From contig JABJKT010000137.1 in the NCBI GenBank assembly GCA_018660225.1, forward strand, positions 42,075-106,074: a stretch of DNA of 64,000 nt. Direction: 5' to 3'. The translations under genes were made by a program, and so were the position numbers. The notes under the pieces were generated by a model, which saw only the letters and a program-made list of their open reading frames with translations, did not search any database and was not told the origin of the DNA. Of the stretch, positions 9,920 to 17,894 are shown piece by piece. Position 1 is the stretch's first letter; each line of letters begins with the position of its first letter. Source of the DNA: Kordiimonadaceae bacterium. GTDB taxonomy: Bacteria > Pseudomonadota > Alphaproteobacteria > Sphingomonadales > Emcibacteraceae.

Positions 9920-9938
9920 AATGTTATATTATATCAAA
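9920..9938 (+). promoter_or_regulatory. Zur-box-like palindromic operator before the molybdenum hydroxylase operon
   Basis: AATGTTATATTATATCAAA, 36 bases before the ATG of the 2Fe-2S subunit gene. It matches 16 of 19 positions of the reverse complement of the site at 13109-13127 in front of zur. An 11-bp direct repeat ATAAATGTTAT also occurs at 9894-9904 and 9917-9927, 23 bases apart. From memory, alphaproteobacterial Zur boxes are AT-rich palindromes with ATGTTAT/ATAACAT half sites. Assignment to Zur is inference, and AT-richness raises the chance of coincidence. Confidence 0.4.
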
Positions 9939-9973
9939 AATTATAACAGGGTCTCTAACATAAAGAGGAAATA

Positions 9974-10438
9974 ATGGTAAAATTTACGGTCAATGGCAAG
10001 TCTCACACTTTTAATGGTGATGAGGAAATGCCGCTTCTCTGGTATCTCAGGGACGATGCGAAATTAACAGGTACAAAATTTGGTTGCGGCATCGCCCAGT
10101 GTGGTGCTTGCACGGTTCATATTGGCGGCGAAGCGCAGCGCTCTTGCTCTGTTCCTATTGGCACTCTTGACGGTGAGGATATTGTTACCATTGAAGGACT
10201 TGGTACTGCTGAGCGGCTTCATGCGGTGCAGCGGGCTTGGATTGATGAAGATGTGGCACAATGTGGTTTTTGCCAGTCGGGTCAGATTATGGCGGTTGTT
10301 TCTTTTCTTAAAGATTATCCAAACCCTACCGACGACGATATTGATGAAAATCATACTAATTTATGCCGCTGCGCCAGTTACGCGCGGATGAGAAAAGCCA
10401 TTCACACGGCCGCCGGTTATTTAAGAGGGGAGATGTAA
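9974..10438 (+). CDS. 2Fe-2S subunit of a xanthine-oxidase-family molybdenum hydroxylase (IorA-like)
   Basis: Electron-transfer subunit carrying two [2Fe-2S] clusters. It has 154 aa, the usual length of the small subunit, and starts at ATG 9974 after AGAGGAA. The plant-ferredoxin cluster motif GCGIAQCGACTV is at about residues 38-49. The second cluster has CGFCQSGQ near residue 99 and LCRCASYARM near residue 132. It is separated by a single base from the molybdopterin subunit gene. There is no FAD subunit, so the enzyme is of the isoquinoline-1-oxidoreductase type rather than a three-subunit xanthine dehydrogenase. Confidence 0.93.
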   Translation: MVKFTVNGKSHTFNGDEEMPLLWYLRDDAKLTGTKFGCGIAQCGACTVHIGGEAQRSCSVPIGTLDGEDIVTIEGLGTAERLHAVQRAWIDEDVAQCGFCQSGQIMAVVSFLKDYPNPTDDDIDENHTNLCRCASYARMRKAIHTAAGYLRGEM

Positions 10439-10439
10439 A

Positions 10440-12677
10440 ATGAATAAAATGGATAGAAGACATTTCCTTAAAGTTACCGCCGCTGCTGGTGCATTAGTTA
10501 TTTCAGCGCCTCATATGAGCTTCGCACAAATGGCAGGTAATGATCGTTACCGTAATTTGGCTGCGAACTTAGGATTTTATTTAAAAATTGATGCGGATAA
10601 CACGGTAACCATTGGTTATTCCGTGCCCGATGATGGTACTGGCGTTAGCACAGCACTGCCGATGCTTGTCGCAGAAGAGCTTGATGTAGATTTTGATCAA
10701 GTCAAAGTGGATAAATTACCACCGCTTTATAAAGAAAATGATGGCAGTAATCCGCGTGGGGGCAATGATCCTTATATCAATCAGACTTATAAAGATCGTC
10801 CCATTCATCAATCAACGGGCGGCAGTCAGGCCATTCGTCAAAGTTATGAAATGCTCCGCCAAGCGGGTGCAGAAGCACGGGCCCTTCTTATGAAGGCTGC
10901 GTCTGATAAGCTTGGTGTTCCTATGTCCGCTTTAAAAACGGATGGTGGTTTTGTCATAAACGGTGCAAGTAAATTAAGCTATGGATCACTTGCCAGTGAA
11001 GCAGCGAAGGCAAAAATTGATTTTGAGCCAAAATTAAAAACACCGGACGAGTATAAAATTATTGGTACTGACCAAGGGCAGAAAGTCGCTAAAGACATTA
11101 CCTTGGGCGAGCAAAAATACTGTATGGATATGGAACTTCCGGGCATGTTAAATGCTGTAATTGCGCGCTGTCCTTATATTGACGGTCTTGTGAAATCATA
11201 TGATGACACAGAAGCCCTTAAAGTGCCGGGTGTGCGCCATGTTATTCGCATAAACCGTATTCCAGAAGATTTGTCTGAGCAAAAATATATTGCTGACGGC
11301 GTTGCGGTAATTGCCGACAGCCATTGGGCCGCGCTAAAAGGTCGTGAAGCCCTTGAGATTGAATGGGATAAAGGCCGCTGGTCACATGTGGATAATGCAT
11401 GGATTGATGCCAATTTCGATGAACTGGTTGAAAATGGTGAGACGAATGTCCGCCTTGAACATGGTGATTTTGATAAAGCATACGCCGGGGCCGATAAAAC
11501 CCTTGAGGTTGCTTATGATCAGCCATATTGGGCTCACACGACCATGGAAACACCATGTGGTCTTGTGGATGTTCAAAAGGATAAAGTTGTTGTGATTGCC
11601 GGAAATCAAACGGCTGTGCGTGTTATGAATGATTTGATGAATGTACTTCCCGGTTATAGCCATGATCAGTTTGACGTAACGCTTATGCGGATCGGATCAG
11701 GCTTTGGCCGTAAGTTTATCGTTGATGCTGCGACCGAAGCTGCCGTTCTTTCGAAAGAAGTTGGTAAGCCTGTAAAAGTGATCTGGACCCGTGAAGATGA
11801 TCTCGAGCAGGATTTTTATAATCCGAAGGGCCGCCATGTTTTCCGTGGTGGAATAGATAAAGACGGTAAGCTCGTGGCGGCAAACTACCTTCATTGTTCA
11901 ACGGATAATGATTTTGCCACCCACGCATTTCCGGCTCATTATGTGGCCAATTATCGCGGTGAAGTTATTAATAGCAAAGTTCTTCCAAGTGGTCCGTGGC
12001 GCGGTCCAACGGAAAATGTAGCCGGATATGCCATGCAGTCTTTCGTTGATGAAATGGCGCATCTTGCAGGGGAGTGCCCGCTTAAATACCGCATAAATAT
12101 GTTCCGCGAAACCGGTGATACCCCGCATCCGGGCTTTAGTAGTGATTTTATGGTCGCTGAGCGCTTTATCAATGTACTCACTATGGCCGCGAAAAATGCC
12201 GGTTGGGGTAAAGAACTTCCCAAAGGCCACGGTATGGGTGTCGCCAGCTTTATGACGTTCGGTGGTTATGCGGCCTGCGTTGTGGAAGTGAAGGTGGATA
12301 GTGACGGAACATTAACGATCATCAACGCTTGTGGAGCTGCCGATCCGGGTATCGCTATTAACCCACAAGGCTGCCGTGCACAAATCGAAAGCGGAACCTT
12401 GGATGGTTTCAGTGCGGCACTTGGTCAAAAGGTCGTCATTGAAGGTGGCCGTGTGGTTAATAATAACTTTGATAGCTATGAAATGGCCCGAATTGGTTCG
12501 GCGCCACATAAATTTACCGCAGAAGTAGCAAGAAATACCATCACACCAAAAGGACTTGGCGAAATGTCATTGCCGCCGGCTATTCCGGCGCTCACCAATG
12601 CCATATTTGATGCTTGCGGTGTGCGGATAAGAAAACTGCCAATTGCTGATCAACTTGAAAAAGCAATGAAGGCCTAG
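10440..12677 (+). CDS. Molybdopterin-binding subunit of a xanthine-oxidase-family hydroxylase (IorB-like), Tat-exported
   Basis: Catalytic molybdenum-cofactor subunit that oxidises an aldehyde or hydroxylates an N-heterocycle using water; the substrate is unknown. The 745-aa protein begins MNKMDRRHFLKV, a twin-arginine signal with RR at residues 6-7 and a hydrophobic stretch ending SFA. It therefore works in the periplasm, probably with the 2Fe-2S partner carried along. Family motifs include GSGFGRKF near residue 422, a GPWRGP stretch near residue 520 and a C-terminal GLGEMSLPPAIPALTNA region near residue 705 with the expected catalytic glutamate. No cytochrome c subunit is adjacent. Confidence 0.92.
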   Translation: MNKMDRRHFLKVTAAAGALVISAPHMSFAQMAGNDRYRNLAANLGFYLKIDADNTVTIGYSVPDDGTGVSTALPMLVAEELDVDFDQVKVDKLPPLYKENDGSNPRGGNDPYINQTYKDRPIHQSTGGSQAIRQSYEMLRQAGAEARALLMKAASDKLGVPMSALKTDGGFVINGASKLSYGSLASEAAKAKIDFEPKLKTPDEYKIIGTDQGQKVAKDITLGEQKYCMDMELPGMLNAVIARCPYIDGLVKSYDDTEALKVPGVRHVIRINRIPEDLSEQKYIADGVAVIADSHWAALKGREALEIEWDKGRWSHVDNAWIDANFDELVENGETNVRLEHGDFDKAYAGADKTLEVAYDQPYWAHTTMETPCGLVDVQKDKVVVIAGNQTAVRVMNDLMNVLPGYSHDQFDVTLMRIGSGFGRKFIVDAATEAAVLSKEVGKPVKVIWTREDDLEQDFYNPKGRHVFRGGIDKDGKLVAANYLHCSTDNDFATHAFPAHYVANYRGEVINSKVLPSGPWRGPTENVAGYAMQSFVDEMAHLAGECPLKYRINMFRETGDTPHPGFSSDFMVAERFINVLTMAAKNAGWGKELPKGHGMGVASFMTFGGYAACVVEVKVDSDGTLTIINACGAADPGIAINPQGCRAQIESGTLDGFSAALGQKVVIEGGRVVNNNFDSYEMARIGSAPHKFTAEVARNTITPKGLGEMSLPPAIPALTNAIFDACGVRIRKLPIADQLEKAMKA

Positions 12678-12678
12678 A

Positions 12679-13092
12679 CTATTTTTTATAAAGATCGTCC
12701 GGATTTTTAAGAACATCTGCGACGATCTTTGTATTTCCGTCTTTGCTAACTTCTTCAAAGAAACAATTTCGCCTTCCGGTGTGGCAAGCGACGCCAGTTT
12801 GATCAACAAGCAGTAAAATTGTATCGCCGTCGCAGTCGATGCGGAATTTTTTTAAGGTCTGGATCTGGCCAGAAGTTTCACCTTTACGCCATAGTTGATT
12901 TCTAGATCTTGAAAAATAACAAACCCGATCATTATTAAGAGTTTCCTGAATCGCCGCTTTGTTCATCCAGGCCATCATCAAGACTTCACGCGAATCAAAT
13001 TGTTGCGCTATCGCAGGTATTAATCCATTTTCATTGAATTGTATTTTACTGAATAATTGTTCTAAAGGGTTGTGATTGTCTGGGTTTGTCAT
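12679..13092 (-). CDS. hisI: Phosphoribosyl-AMP cyclohydrolase
   Basis: Third step of histidine biosynthesis: opens the adenine ring of phosphoribosyl-AMP. It has 137 aa. Metal sites are visible: the acidic D86, D88, D90 around zinc cysteine C87 in DCDGD, and C103 and C110 in GVACHTGRRNC. SREVLMMAWMN near residue 34 and YFSRSRNQLWRKGETS near residue 59 are family hallmarks. There is no fused HisE domain, as usual in Alphaproteobacteria. An AGGAAA Shine-Dalgarno precedes the ATG. It is divergent from zur and stands apart from other his genes. Confidence 0.95.
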   Translation of the reverse strand: MTNPDNHNPLEQLFSKIQFNENGLIPAIAQQFDSREVLMMAWMNKAAIQETLNNDRVCYFSRSRNQLWRKGETSGQIQTLKKFRIDCDGDTILLLVDQTGVACHTGRRNCFFEEVSKDGNTKIVADVLKNPDDLYKK

Positions 13093-13108
13093 AATATTTT
13101 CCTGATGA

Positions 13109-13127
13109 CTTGATATTCTATAACATT
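13109..13127 (+). promoter_or_regulatory. Candidate Zur operator between hisI and zur
   Basis: CTTGATATTCTATAACATT, 54 bases before the zur ATG and 17 bases from the hisI start. The right half TATAACATT matches the half site I recall for alphaproteobacterial Zur boxes, and the left half is degenerate. The position fits autoregulation of zur-znuC-znuB. A near-copy in opposite orientation lies at 9920-9938. Confidence 0.45.
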
Positions 13128-13180
13128 CAGGGCAATATCACATTTAGGGCAACTATGGAATATATAATAAGAAGAGAAAT

Positions 13181-13645
13181 ATGGTGTTGAAACATAAGCA
13201 TGATCATGACGCGTGTATCGAAACAGCTCTCGAAGCGGCGCAAAAAATTTGTGAAGAACGTGAAACAAGGTTTACACCGCTAAGGCGCAGGGTACTTGAA
13301 CTCGTCTGGAGTAAGCATGAGCCGATAACGGCTTATGAAGTTCTGGATTTGCTCAGTGAAGGACAAAAAAGAGTTGCTCCACCGACTGTATATCGCGCAC
13401 TAGACTTTCTTATTGAAGAAGGTTTTGTTCACAGAATCGAATCTTTAAATGCATTTGTTGGCTGCAGTGATCCTGCCCATAAGCATCAGGGCCATTTCAT
13501 GATTTGCACAAAATGCAGCAACGTAACAGAAATGAACGAACGCTCCCTTCATGATGTGATTGAAGCAGCGGCGAAAGCAAATGGTTATAGTTACGAAAAT
13601 TCCATTCTCGAAATTGCTGGAATCTGCGAAAACTGCAGGAACTAA
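13181..13645 (+). CDS. zur: Fur-family zinc uptake regulator
   Basis: Zinc-sensing repressor of zinc import. It has 154 aa with an N-terminal winged helix (RFTPLRRRVLELV, then APPTVYRALDFL near residue 66) and a dimerisation domain. Structural zinc cysteines are C109 and C112 (ICTKC), C149 and C152 (ICENC). A His/Asp-rich N-terminus (KHKHDHD) and the HKHQGHF segment near residue 100 offer metal ligands. It is immediately followed, after 5 bases, by znuC and znuB, which separates it from Fur, Mur or PerR. Confidence 0.92.
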   Translation: MVLKHKHDHDACIETALEAAQKICEERETRFTPLRRRVLELVWSKHEPITAYEVLDLLSEGQKRVAPPTVYRALDFLIEEGFVHRIESLNAFVGCSDPAHKHQGHFMICTKCSNVTEMNERSLHDVIEAAAKANGYSYENSILEIAGICENCRN

Positions 13646-13650
13646 GCGAG

Positions 13651-14418
13651 ATGAGCGACGGTCCTAATCAACTACTCAGGTTAGATAATGTATGTAAAAG
13701 CTATCACAAGAACCTTGTGCTGGAAAATATTTCCTTTTGCGTAAATAGTGGTGAAACCGTTACGCTTATTGGCCCTAATGGCGCCGGTAAAAGCACCCTG
13801 ATGAAAATATCACTTGGTATACTTGAGGTCAGTTCAGGTGAAGTTCACCGTTCAAAATCAATATCAGTTGGTTATATGCCGCAAAAAGTTATGATCGATG
13901 AGGTGTTGCCGCTTAGCGTACGTGATTTTCTCTATCTTAGGCCTGGAATAAATTATGATGATGTGGAAGAGGCGCTTGAGACCGTTCGGCTTTCTCATTT
14001 AGCAATGCAGCCTGTTCAAAGCGCATCAGGCGGTGAGATGCAGCGGATATTGCTGGCGCGGGCGCTGCTTGGTAAACCGGATTTACTCGTGCTTGATGAA
14101 CCAGTGCAAGGCATTGATATTATGGGCCAGCAAGAAATATATGGCTTGATCGCCAAAGTTCGTGATGAAACGGGCTGCGGGGTATTGATGATATCCCATG
14201 ATCTGCATCTTGTTATGGCCTCAACCGATCAGGTGCTTTGTCTGAACCGCCATATTTGCTGTAGCGGAACGCCGGAATTTGTACAGGACAATCCTGAATA
14301 TCACGCCATGATGGGTAGACCTATGGAGGGTGTTGCTATTTATACCCATCATCATGATGCCGAGCATGAGCATAAACATCACGGTCATGAGATAGAGGAT
14401 CATCACCATCATGATTGA
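13651..14418 (+). CDS. znuC: Zinc ABC transporter ATP-binding protein
   Basis: Energises high-affinity zinc uptake at the inner membrane. The 255-aa ATPase has Walker A GPNGAGKST near residue 43, signature ASGGEMQRILLAR near residue 126 and Walker B LLVLDEP near residue 150, followed by the H-loop ISHD. The last ~28 residues are very rich in histidine and acidic residues (THHHDAEHEHKHHGHE), typical of zinc transporters. It lies between zur and znuB and overlaps znuB by 8 bases. Confidence 0.94.
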   Translation: MSDGPNQLLRLDNVCKSYHKNLVLENISFCVNSGETVTLIGPNGAGKSTLMKISLGILEVSSGEVHRSKSISVGYMPQKVMIDEVLPLSVRDFLYLRPGINYDDVEEALETVRLSHLAMQPVQSASGGEMQRILLARALLGKPDLLVLDEPVQGIDIMGQQEIYGLIAKVRDETGCGVLMISHDLHLVMASTDQVLCLNRHICCSGTPEFVQDNPEYHAMMGRPMEGVAIYTHHHDAEHEHKHHGHEIEDHHHHD

Positions 14419-15202
14419 TGAATTTATCATAAATGCGTTAATCGCCGGAACTTTGGTGGCCGTTATTGCCGGCCCGCTTGGCTGCTTTATGGTATGGCGA
14501 AAAATGGCTTATTTCGGTGATACCGTATCCCATTCTGCACTTATGGGGGTCGCGCTTGGCATTGCATTTGATAGCGAAAATCCGCTTATTATGATTGCCA
14601 CTTGTTCCTGTGTAGCATTATTTTTGTTATTTCTTCAGCGGGATAGGCGTTTTTCTTCTGATACGCTGCTTGGTATTCTTGCCCATAGTGCGTTATCCAT
14701 CGGTATGATTATTATATCGATGATGGATCATTTCCGTACTGATATGATGTATTATCTGGTTGGGGATATTTTAGCCATTGGCATGGGGGATATTTATACC
14801 ATTGCCGGGGTGGTGATCATTTCTGCCATTTGTCTGTTTATGATCTGGCGTCCTTTGCTATCGCTTACTGTACATGAAGACCTAGCGCGAATTGAAGGCA
14901 TAAATGTCAACGGGATAAAAATCGCCTATATGCTGCTTATCGCTTTTCTGGTTGCGGTCGCGCTTAAGGTTATTGGTGTGCTGCTTATTACAGCGCTTAT
15001 GATCATTCCTGCCGCCGCGGCGCGAACTATATCAAACACACCGCTGCAAATGATTATTTATTCATCATGCGGCGGGATAATTTCAGTTTTTGCAGGAATT
15101 TTCGCATCAAGCCAATGGGACGTTCCAGCCGGCCCGTCTATAGTGTTAAGCGCAACGGTGCTCTTTTTATGCGGACGTTTTTTTGTGGCTCACCGGGCCT
15201 GA
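14411..15202 (+). CDS. znuB: Zinc ABC transporter permease
   Basis: Inner-membrane channel subunit of the ABC-3 family for zinc. It has 263 aa and about eight hydrophobic segments, starts within the His-rich end of znuC, and shows the family stretch KMAYFGDTVSHSALMGVALG near residue 31. LITALMIIPAAAARTISNT near residue 194 is also typical. No znuA lies next to it: the next gene is convergent and unrelated. The binding protein must therefore be elsewhere in the genome. Confidence 0.93.
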   Translation: MIDEFIINALIAGTLVAVIAGPLGCFMVWRKMAYFGDTVSHSALMGVALGIAFDSENPLIMIATCSCVALFLLFLQRDRRFSSDTLLGILAHSALSIGMIIISMMDHFRTDMMYYLVGDILAIGMGDIYTIAGVVIISAICLFMIWRPLLSLTVHEDLARIEGINVNGIKIAYMLLIAFLVAVALKVIGVLLITALMIIPAAAARTISNTPLQMIIYSSCGGIISVFAGIFASSQWDVPAGPSIVLSATVLFLCGRFFVAHRA

Positions 15203-15204
15203 TT

Positions 15205-16377
15205 TTAGAGCGCTTTATTGAAATGCTCAAAGCCCTGTGTAAGATCATCAATAAGATCATCCGCATCTTCCAGGCCAACATGCAACCTAATTAAAAGCCC
15301 GTAATCATCCCAGTTTGGCATATCACGTTCTTTTTTAAGGTTATAAAAGCTCATGACAAGGCTTTCAAAGCCACCCCAGCTAAAGCCCATTTTAAAAAGT
15401 TTCAAATTATCAAGAAGGGCGGTTAAAGCTTCTTCATTTCCCGCTTTTAAAGTGAATGAAAATAGACCGTTAGAGCCGTTAAAATCACGCTTCCAAATTT
15501 CGTGGCCGGGACAATCTGGGAAGGCCGGATGAAGGATTAGGTCAACTTCGTCGCGCGCCTTAAGCCAGTTTGCTATTTTAAGCGCGCTCTGTTCGTGTTG
15601 TTTGATCCGTGGCTTGATGGTGCGAATGCCGCGCATGGCAAGATTTATATCGTCCGGTGCCGCCGTATAGCCCATGAAAAAGCTATTGTCATATAATTTG
15701 GACCAATATTTTTTTGATGCGGTTATAGTGCCAAGCATCGCATCCGAATGACCGACAATATATTTTGTTGCTGCCTGTATGGAAATATCAACACCGTGGG
15801 CATAGGGATCAAAATTAATCAGATTGCCGTAAGTGTTATCTAGCATCAGGATAATATCATTAGCGCGCGCCACTTTTGATATGGCGGGGATATCCTGAAT
15901 ATCCATTGTCACCGAGCCAGGGCTTTCGGTAAAAATAACTTTTGTATTCTCTTGAAGTAATGTTCCAATGCCGCTGCCGATGAGTGGATCATAATAAGTA
16001 ACCTCGATCCCCATTCTGGTCAGTACTTTATTGCATAAAACACGGGTAGGGCCGTAGGCCGTATCAACCATCAAAAGATGATCGCCACTGCTGAGGAATG
16101 ATAGCAGTGCTGCATTAATGGCGGCAAGGCCACTTGGATAAATAAGACAGTCATGACCGCCTTCAAGTTCCGTCATCGCTTCACGGAAAGCATAGTGGGT
16201 TGGGGTGCCGCGCCGTCCATAATACCAGATTTTATTTTTAAAGTTTTTAAGGGCGTATTTTAAATCGGCAACGCTGTCATGCAAAATGGTTGAGACGTGA
16301 TAAACGGGCGGATTTACGGCCTGTCCGGTCCATTTTTTATCGCGTCCTGCATGAACTATTTTGGTATCTTTTTTCAT
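15205..16377 (-). CDS. metC: Cystathionine beta-lyase (Cys/Met PLP family)
   Basis: Cleaves cystathionine to homocysteine, ammonia and pyruvate for methionine synthesis. The ATG at 16377 gives 390 aa beginning MKKDTKIVHAGRD; an upstream in-frame start would run into the preceding sulfurtransferase gene. YYGRRGTPTHYAF, YPSGLAAINAALLS and the lysine in SIQAATKYIVGHSDAM are Cys/Met-family hallmarks and resemble MetC. A desulfhydrase or gamma-lyase role cannot be excluded. It starts 5 bases after the sseA stop, so the two are one transcription unit for sulfur amino-acid metabolism. Confidence 0.88.
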   Translation of the reverse strand: MKKDTKIVHAGRDKKWTGQAVNPPVYHVSTILHDSVADLKYALKNFKNKIWYYGRRGTPTHYAFREAMTELEGGHDCLIYPSGLAAINAALLSFLSSGDHLLMVDTAYGPTRVLCNKVLTRMGIEVTYYDPLIGSGIGTLLQENTKVIFTESPGSVTMDIQDIPAISKVARANDIILMLDNTYGNLINFDPYAHGVDISIQAATKYIVGHSDAMLGTITASKKYWSKLYDNSFFMGYTAAPDDINLAMRGIRTIKPRIKQHEQSALKIANWLKARDEVDLILHPAFPDCPGHEIWKRDFNGSNGLFSFTLKAGNEEALTALLDNLKLFKMGFSWGGFESLVMSFYNLKKERDMPNWDDYGLLIRLHVGLEDADDLIDDLTQGFEHFNKAL

Positions 16378-16382
16378 CAATT

Positions 16383-17228
16383 TTACTTTTCTATTGGTGT
16401 GTCGGGATGGGTTCCCCATTCTGACCATGAACCGTCATAAAGTGCATTGTCTTTATGATCGATCAGGTGAAGGGCAAATAAAAGAACGCAGGCGGTTACA
16501 CCGCTACCACAACTCGTGACGATTGGTCTTGAAAGATCAACGCCGTTATCTTCGAAGCATTCCTTAAGTTCATCAACGGGTAAATACGTGCGGTCATCTT
16601 CATCGAGTAGTTCTGTGAAGGGGACATTGATACTTCCGGGAATTCTTCCTGATTTCGATTCTGGGCGTGGCTCAGGGGCTACGCCTAAGAAACGACCACG
16701 TGCTCTTGCGTCGACCACTTGTTCTGCTTTGCTTTCGATGTTGCAGGTAATTTGATCCCTACCGCGAATTTTGCTTTCATCCTTTTGGGCATTAAAGTGA
16801 CTGCTGGGAAATGATTGAAGGGTTGTTTCCGTCGGATGATTTTCTGAATTCCATTTTTCCAAGCCACCGTTAAGGATAAAAACATTTTCATGGCCGAAGT
16901 TTTTAAACATAAACCAAGCGCGGGCCGCCGTGCTAAAATCACTGTTGTCATAAACGATTATATGGTCGCTATTACTAATGCCCATAGCACTAATGCGACT
17001 GGCCATTTTTTCATTGCTCGGCATCATGTGGGGAAGGGGATTATCTAAATCGGCTATTTCATCAACATCAAAAAATAAAGCGCCCGGTATATGACTTTCT
17101 TCAAATTCTGCTTTTGCATTTCTGTCAGAATTCGGTAAATGCCATGAACTGTCCAAAACTCTAATATTTTGACCTTCCAGGTTTTTCGATAACCATTCAG
17201 TTGAAACGAGCGATGATATTTCCGGCAT
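16383..17228 (-). CDS. sseA: 3-mercaptopyruvate sulfurtransferase (two rhodanese domains)
   Basis: Moves sulfane sulfur from 3-mercaptopyruvate to an acceptor. The 281-aa protein has two rhodanese domains; the first is inactive-like, and the second carries catalytic C240 in SCGSGVTA, the loop that marks mercaptopyruvate enzymes rather than thiosulfate ones. VLDSSWHLPNSDRNA and DEIADLDNPLPHMMP are typical of SseA. An AGGAAA Shine-Dalgarno precedes the ATG at 17228. It is co-transcribed with metC, and the divergent region to queF (17229-17381) should hold the promoters. Confidence 0.92.
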   Translation of the reverse strand: MPEISSLVSTEWLSKNLEGQNIRVLDSSWHLPNSDRNAKAEFEESHIPGALFFDVDEIADLDNPLPHMMPSNEKMASRISAMGISNSDHIIVYDNSDFSTAARAWFMFKNFGHENVFILNGGLEKWNSENHPTETTLQSFPSSHFNAQKDESKIRGRDQITCNIESKAEQVVDARARGRFLGVAPEPRPESKSGRIPGSINVPFTELLDEDDRTYLPVDELKECFEDNGVDLSRPIVTSCGSGVTACVLLFALHLIDHKDNALYDGSWSEWGTHPDTPIEK

Positions 17229-17381
17229 TTTTTATTTCCTGTAATTACGTTGGTTTAAGATATGTTTTATCAGTGTTTACGTCAACAATTGGCTTGATGG
17301 ATTTTAACTTTTCCATATCAATGATGACATTTGGACTAAATTGGATTATAGAATGGGAAAATATCAATACAGGACGAAAAA

Positions 17382-17846
17382 ATGACAAATGAAATTTATG
17401 AAGGTTTATCGCAACTTGGTGGCGCAAACGTGCAGGCAAATAGCCCCGAAGAAGCGGTGCTTGAAAAGGTGCCAAACCCAAGACCAAATTCTGATTATTT
17501 TGTGCGCTTTACCTGTCCTGAGTTTACATCGCTTTGCCCAGTAACGGGCCAACCTGATTTTGCTCATATGGTTATTGATTATGTTCCGGGCGAGCATTTA
17601 GTTGAAAGTAAATCCTTGAAGCTTTATATGCATTCTTTTCGCAATCACGCGGGCTTTCATGAAGATTGCACCGTTGGTATTGCGGAACGCCTCGTCAAGG
17701 AATTAAATCCTAAATGGCTTCGTATTGGTGGATACTGGTATCCTCGCGGCGGCATTCCAATTGATGTGTATTATCAAACGGGCGAACCACCGATAGATGT
17801 GTGGGTGCCTGATCAGGGTGTTCCGACGTATCGCGGTCGCGGATAG
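17382..17846 (+). CDS. queF: NADPH-dependent 7-cyano-7-deazaguanine reductase
   Basis: Reduces preQ0 to preQ1, the last soluble step before queuosine is put into tRNA. It has 154 aa and is the short unimodular type. The nucleophile is C52 in [11 protein letters not shown] with D59 as the acid. [20 protein letters not shown] near residue 66 is the QueF signature. No other queuosine genes are close by. A strong terminator follows directly. Confidence 0.95.
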   Translation: MTNEIYEGLSQLGGANVQANSPEEAVLEKVPNPRPNSDYFVRFTCPEFTSLCPVTGQPDFAHMVIDYVPGEHLVESKSLKLYMHSFRNHAGFHEDCTVGIAERLVKELNPKWLRIGGYWYPRGGIPIDVYYQTGEPPIDVWVPDQGVPTYRGRG

Positions 17847-17851
17847 ATACA

Positions 17852-17880
17852 AAAAAGGAGGCTTTCGCCTCCTTTTTCTT
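17852..17880. terminator. Bidirectional rho-independent terminator
   Basis: Stem GGAGGC (17857-17862) and GCCTCC (17867-17872) with loop TTTC, extended by five A-T pairs, followed on the plus strand by TTTTTCTT. The A-run on the left makes it work on the minus strand too. It ends queF, and the convergent TRAP operon ends 15 bases away. Confidence 0.9.
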
Positions 17881-17894
17881 TATTTATGTTTTTC

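Noticed and set aside
11898..12230. Long reading frames on the minus strand opposite the molybdopterin subunit gene
   Set aside because: They are shadows of a strongly conserved gene on the other strand and show no family motifs or ribosome binding sites.
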